From Mumia sp. ZJ1417 (GTDB lineage: Bacteria; Actinomycetota; Actinomycetes; Propionibacteriales; Nocardioidaceae), in assembly GCF_014127285.1 (NCBI RefSeq), contig NZ_CP059901.1, positions 1,302,001 to 1,366,000 of the forward strand: DNA of 64,000 nt. Reading direction: 5' to 3'. The stretch's first letter is position 1. Every line of letters starts with the position of its first letter. Of this stretch, positions 60,661 through 64,000 are shown piece by piece. The notes under the pieces are model-generated. The model saw only the letters and a list, made by a program, of their open reading frames with translations. It was not told where the DNA came from and searched no databases. Both the position numbers and the translations under genes were made by a program.

Positions 60661-60710
60661 GCTCCGCGTGGCTGCCGTGTTGGCCCACGTGAGTGTGCTG
60701 TGATGCGGTG

Positions 60711-61130
60711 ATGAGCAGGGGAGTGACGCTGACGGAGCGGGCGAGGGGGTACGGGCTGTGGCCCGGTGACCTCCTCGCCAGCCTGCCCGGCGCGACGGTG
60801 GAGCAGATGATCGCCCGGTACGAGGACAGGCCACGGTTCGTCGTCGTCCTCTCTCTCGACGATGACGGCTCGCCCCTCGACGGCATGCCGGTCAGGGTGG
60901 TCCTCACCTTCGACGGCGCGCGGTTGCGGACCCTGCGGACGAGGCTGCGCGCACGCCTGCCACGTGCGACCTCGCGGCGCCCCGAGGTCGTCGAACTCGT
61001 ACGCGGACGTTTCGGCTACCGCCTCCTGCACACCGCTGGACGTGTCTCCGTCCGCTCCGGCGAGCTCGTCATCGACGTCTCGCCGATTCACACCCTCGAG
61101 GCCGCCGCGTCCCACGCCCTCGCCTCCTGA
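60711..61130 (+). CDS. Hypothetical protein
   Basis: A 139-residue protein. It begins MSRGVTLTERARGYGLWPGDLL and continues with a strand-rich core (RFVVVLSLDDDGSPLDGMPVRVVLTF, LVRGRFGYRLLHTAGRVSVRSGELVIDVSPIHTLEAA). I recognise no domain; the pattern resembles small beta-barrel or SnoaL-like folds but that is weak. An alternative upstream ATG at 60693 is possible; 60711 removes a Cys-rich lead-in. Coding statistics match neighbours. Confidence 0.6.
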   Translation: MSRGVTLTERARGYGLWPGDLLASLPGATVEQMIARYEDRPRFVVVLSLDDDGSPLDGMPVRVVLTFDGARLRTLRTRLRARLPRATSRRPEVVELVRGRFGYRLLHTAGRVSVRSGELVIDVSPIHTLEAAASHALAS

Positions 61131-61161
61131 CCGGGGCACCGAGTGCACGGACCCGCGCCGG

Positions 61162-61167
61162 TACGGT
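61162..61167 (+). promoter_or_regulatory. Putative -10 element of leaderless glycosyltransferase promoter
   Basis: TACGGT lies 7 nt before the GTG at 61175, supporting that start over the GTG at 61166 that overlaps the box. Confidence 0.4.
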
Positions 61168-61174
61168 GGCCCGT

Positions 61175-62059
61175 GTGACCGCACCCGTACGCCCCCAGAT
61201 CGGTGTCGTCGTCCTCACCCAGGGCAAGCGCCCCGAGGACCTCGACGCTGCGCTCCGTTCCGTCCTCGCGCAGGGCGATGTGGATGTGGACATCGTGTGC
61301 GTCGGCAACGGGTGGGCGCCGTCCGGGCTGCCGGAGGGCGTTCGTGCCCTCGCGCTCCCCGAGAACCTCGGCATCCCGGCCGGACGCAACGCCGGCGTCC
61401 CCCACGTGACCGGCGACCTGCTGCTGTTCGTCGACGACGACGCCCGTCTGGACGGCGACGACTTCCTTGCGCGTGCGGCGGCGCTGTTCGCGGCCGACCG
61501 CCGCCTCGGAGTCGTCCAGCCTCGGGTGGAGAGCCCGGGGGAGACCGCCCCGACGCGGTGGATCCCGCGCATGCGCAAGGGCGACCCACGGCGCTCGTCG
61601 ACGGCGTTCTCGCTGTGGGAGGGCGTGCTGGTCGTGCGCCGCGCCGCGTTCGACGCCGCCGGCGGTTGGGGAGACGAGTTCTTCTACGCCCACGAGGGCA
61701 TCGAGCTGGCATGGCGGGTGTGGGACGCGGGGTACGAGGTCTGGTACCGCGGCGATCTCGCGTGCCTCCACCCCGCGATCGACCCGGCACGGCACGACTT
61801 CTACTACCGCCTCAACGCCCGCAACCGCGTCTGGCTGGCCCGCCGCAACCTGCGGTGGCCGTTCTCGTGGGCGTACGTCGCGAGCTGGACGCTGGTCGCG
61901 CTCCTGCGGGCGGTGCGGTCGTCGATCGGTCGGCGCTCGCTGCGTCCGTGGTTGGCGGGCTGGCGTGAGGGATGGCGTACGGACCCGGGGGAGCGCCGTC
62001 CGCTCAAGTGGCGCACCGTGCTCGCGATGACGCTGCGCGGACGCCCGCCCGTCGTCTGA
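61175..62059 (+). CDS. GT2-family glycosyltransferase
   Basis: A 294-residue GT-A fold enzyme: PQIGVVVLTQGKRPEDLDAALRSVLAQ begins the nucleotide-sugar domain, LLLFVDDDARLDGDDF carries the DxD metal motif, and GDEFFYAHEGIELAWRVWDAGYEVWYRGDLACLHP is the ED-containing acceptor region. A C-terminal hydrophobic helix (WAYVASWTLVALLRAV) may dock it at the membrane. Donor and acceptor sugars are unknown. It neighbours the Wzm/Wzt exporter, so a role in an exported polysaccharide is likely. Confidence 0.87.
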   Translation: MTAPVRPQIGVVVLTQGKRPEDLDAALRSVLAQGDVDVDIVCVGNGWAPSGLPEGVRALALPENLGIPAGRNAGVPHVTGDLLLFVDDDARLDGDDFLARAAALFAADRRLGVVQPRVESPGETAPTRWIPRMRKGDPRRSSTAFSLWEGVLVVRRAAFDAAGGWGDEFFYAHEGIELAWRVWDAGYEVWYRGDLACLHPAIDPARHDFYYRLNARNRVWLARRNLRWPFSWAYVASWTLVALLRAVRSSIGRRSLRPWLAGWREGWRTDPGERRPLKWRTVLAMTLRGRPPVV

Positions 62060-62061
62060 CC

Positions 62062-62127
62062 CGCGGGTCACTGTGCCGAGTTCGCGGGTCACTCTCTGGC
62101 GTTCGTGGGTCACTGTCCGCCGCGAAC
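62062..62127. repeat. Three 21-bp tandem repeats with a terminal hairpin
   Basis: CGCGGGTCACT recurs at 62062-62072, 62083-62093 and (with one change) 62104-62114, exactly 21 bp apart. The last copy lies within an inverted repeat GTTCGTGG/CCGCGAAC (62101-62108 with 62120-62127, one G-T pair). The block lies between the convergent ends of the glycosyltransferase and the exporter ATPase. Its role is unknown: protein-binding array, terminator or repeat remnant. Confidence 0.65.
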
Positions 62128-62229
62128 GAGGGCAGTTGGTGGCGTAGCGTCCAGGCCTGTCGGGTCCGTGGACGCCAGCCCACCGACGACGCTCAGCCCG
62201 CGGCGGCCCGTTTACGGAGGCCGTGCGGG

Positions 62230-63084
62230 TCAGACGACCGTACGGAGCCCGTCCTCGTCGCCTTCGTCATCCTCGTCGGAGTCGTCTCCGAGGAGCCCGC
62301 GCTGGCGCATGCGACGCATCCGACGCTCGTGGCGGCGACGCAGTGCAGCCTCGTTGCCGGACTCGCTGAAGTACTTCTCGACGACCTCACCGATCGGGCC
62401 GTCGTGGACGAGCTGGCCCTCGCGCAGATAGAGGCCGCGGCTGCAGAAGCGGGTGAGGTTCGCCTCGCTGTGCGACACCATGAACAGCGTCCGGCCCTCG
62501 CTCAGCATCTCGTCGATCCGCTCGAAGCACTTCTCGCGGAAGGCGCGGTCGCCGACCGCCAGCACCTCGTCGACGAGCATGATCGGCTCGTCGAGGCGCG
62601 AGACCACACTGAACGCCACCCGGACCTTCATCCCGGAGGAGAGGTGCTTGTAGGGAGTGTCGACGAAGTCCTCGATCTCGGCGAACTCGACGATCTCGTC
62701 GAACGACGCCGCGATCTGCTTCTTGCTCGTGCCGTGCAGACCGGCGGCGAGGAAGATGTTGTCGCGCACCGTCAGGTCTCCGACGAAGCCGCCGGTGATC
62801 TCGATCAGCGGGGCCACACCGCCGTTGACGACGGCGCGCCCTTCGTCGGGGATGAGAACGCCGGCGATCGTCTTGAGAAGCGTCGACTTGCCCTGACCGT
62901 TGCGACCGACGACGCCGATCGCCTCACCGGGCTGCACGTCGAACGAGATGTTGCGCAACCCCCAGAACTCGCCGGCGCGCACTCCGGACTGGCCCTTGAA
63001 GACGAGGTCGCGGATGCTGCGGTGGCGCCGTGACCGGTGGAACCGGACCGAGACGTCCTGGACCGAGATGATGGGTTCGGTCAT
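62230..63084 (-). CDS. Polysaccharide ABC exporter ATP-binding protein (Wzt-like)
   Basis: A 284-residue ATPase: VGRNGQGKSTLLKTIAGVLIPDEG is Walker A, SSGMKVRVAFSVVSRL the signature, and IMLVDEVLAVGDRAFREKCFERIDEMLSEGRTLFMVSHS the Walker B, D-loop and switch His typical of polysaccharide exporters (Wzt/TagH). The C-terminal tail is basic then acidic (RRRHERRMRRMRQRG, DDSDEDDEGDEDG). It forms an exporter with the adjacent Wzm-like permease, related in layout to the mycobacterial galactan exporter Rv3781/Rv3783. Confidence 0.9.
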   Translation of the reverse strand: MTEPIISVQDVSVRFHRSRRHRSIRDLVFKGQSGVRAGEFWGLRNISFDVQPGEAIGVVGRNGQGKSTLLKTIAGVLIPDEGRAVVNGGVAPLIEITGGFVGDLTVRDNIFLAAGLHGTSKKQIAASFDEIVEFAEIEDFVDTPYKHLSSGMKVRVAFSVVSRLDEPIMLVDEVLAVGDRAFREKCFERIDEMLSEGRTLFMVSHSEANLTRFCSRGLYLREGQLVHDGPIGEVVEKYFSESGNEAALRRRHERRMRRMRQRGLLGDDSDEDDEGDEDGLRTVV

Positions 63085-63087
63085 GAC

Positions 63088-63900
63088 TCAGAGCTCCTTG
63101 AGGACCGTGCGCTCGAGGCGGGCGAAGATCCACCAGCCGAACGCGAGAATCGCGACGGAGACGGCCGCCGCATATCCGACGTGGAGCCAGTTGAGGTAGT
63201 GCGGGAAGATCCCGGACCGGAAGAGCTGGAGGATGTCGGCGACAGGGTTGGCCACGTACACCCAGCGGATGTCCTCGGGCAGCCGTGTCGTCGTATAGAG
63301 CACCGGTGACGCGTAGAAGAACAGACGAAGGAAGATCTGGACCACACGGTTGAGGTCGGGCACCAGGACGGTGAGGACGCTCAAGGCGAACCCGATGCCG
63401 CACAGCAAGGTGGCCATCAGCAGCATCGCCAGCGGCAGCGTGATCAGCATGTTCCAGTGGAGCGGCACCTGGAAGGCGATCAGGAAACCGGCGAGCACCG
63501 GCAGCGCGAAGACGTACTCGACCGCGTTGGACGCGACGACACGCAGCACCCAGATCTCGCGAGGCAGGTTGGTTGATCGGATCAACCGAGACGAGCTACG
63601 CAGCGCCTTGGAGCTCTGTGAGACGGTCGAGTTGAACCACTGCCACGGCAGCATGCCCGCGAGCAGGAAGACGATGTACGGCTCGTCGCCCGGGACGTCA
63701 CGTGCGAACAGCATGGAGAAGATCGCCCAGTAGACGAGGCTCATCAGGAGCGGGTCGAGGACCGTCCACACGTATCCGAGGACGGAATTCGCGTAGCGCA
63801 CCTTCAGGTCACGGCGGACCAGGAGGAGGAAGATCTTCCGTACGCCCCAGATTGCGCGGACCCGCGCCCAGGGCGATCGGGTATAGCTCGAGTCGACCAT
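63088..63900 (-). CDS. Polysaccharide ABC exporter permease (Wzm-like)
   Basis: A 270-residue ABC-2-type permease: RDLKVRYANSVLGYVWTVLDPLLMSLVYWAIFSMLF opens it, LLAGMLPWQWFNSTVSQSSKALRSSSRLIRSTNLPREIWVL is the gating region, and six hydrophobic helices are visible. It forms the channel for an undecaprenyl-linked glycan driven by the Wzt-like ATPase that starts 3 bp downstream. The two genes form an operon read leftwards from 63900. The 100 bp to the right of it shows no gene. Confidence 0.92.
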   Translation of the reverse strand: MVDSSYTRSPWARVRAIWGVRKIFLLLVRRDLKVRYANSVLGYVWTVLDPLLMSLVYWAIFSMLFARDVPGDEPYIVFLLAGMLPWQWFNSTVSQSSKALRSSSRLIRSTNLPREIWVLRVVASNAVEYVFALPVLAGFLIAFQVPLHWNMLITLPLAMLLMATLLCGIGFALSVLTVLVPDLNRVVQIFLRLFFYASPVLYTTTRLPEDIRWVYVANPVADILQLFRSGIFPHYLNWLHVGYAAAVSVAILAFGWWIFARLERTVLKEL

Positions 63901-64000
63901 CGATCCCTCTCGTCAGGTGTCGCGTCCCATTCGGGGACGGCCCCGGCATAGCAGGCCCACTCTACGTGTGAGGGTCCTGGAACCCACGCATACCCTCCGG

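Overview
The window is a high-GC (roughly 70%) chromosomal segment from an actinobacterium. I favour a member of the Propionibacteriales, such as a Nocardioides-, Aeromicrobium- or Mumia-like genus. The reasons are the complete mreBCD-pbp2-rodA cluster, RNase E with long disordered arms, the TIGR03960/DUF2344 pair near rne-rplU-rpmA-obg-proBA, a SigK/RskA sigma/anti-sigma pair, a CE1758/CE1759 flavin duo and DinB/mycothiol-type proteins. GTG starts, 1-4 bp gene overlaps and probable leaderless transcripts are common. This placement is inference from content, not a database match.

Layout. 0-5.3 kb: the end of an MMPL exporter, folC, a DUF4233 membrane protein, ndk, a decayed phosphotransferase and a NIPSNAP protein. 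5.3-11.1 kb: the cell-elongation cluster mreB-mreC-mreD-PBP2-rodA. 11.1-24.2 kb: a radical SAM protein (TIGR03960) and its usual partner DUF2344, separated by about 7.2 kb carrying a GNAT protein, an MFS carrier and a five-gene peptide ABC importer, followed by RNase E. 24.1-31.5 kb: rplU-rpmA, obgE, proB, proA, nadD, rsfS, a histidine phosphatase and tRNA-Ala(GGC), closed by a strong terminator.

31.7-46.1 kb is an accessory region of small regulatory units: a metallo-hydrolase, a large P-loop ATPase with a C-terminal helix-turn-helix, an FAD oxidoreductase, TrpB2 with a second metallo-hydrolase, SRPBCC+ArsR with a palindromic operator, lysG/lysE, a membrane Ser/Thr kinase, and a CstR-type persulfide regulator divergent from a small Cys-rich protein and a CoA-disulfide-reductase/rhodanese fusion.

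46.3-54.5 kb: a MarR regulator with two operators flanking the promoter of a large LLM/BBE double-flavin fusion followed by dps, a glycine-betaine-type ABC importer, a methyltransferase and a HhH-GPD DNA-repair protein. 54.5-58.3 kb: sigK-rskA divergent from a membrane molybdopterin oxidoreductase and a fasciclin lipoprotein, with SigK-like promoters facing both ways. 58.3-64 kb: DinB protein, the CE1758/CE1759 flavin monooxygenase/reductase pair, a hypothetical gene, a GT2 glycosyltransferase, a 21-bp tandem repeat and a Wzm/Wzt polysaccharide exporter.

Several units share a redox theme: persulfide handling, flavin monooxygenases, Dps, and an RskA-controlled molybdoenzyme plus lipoprotein. 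I saw no CRISPR array, prophage, insertion sequence or rRNA. One tRNA is present. No stretch longer than 300 bases lacks a feature.
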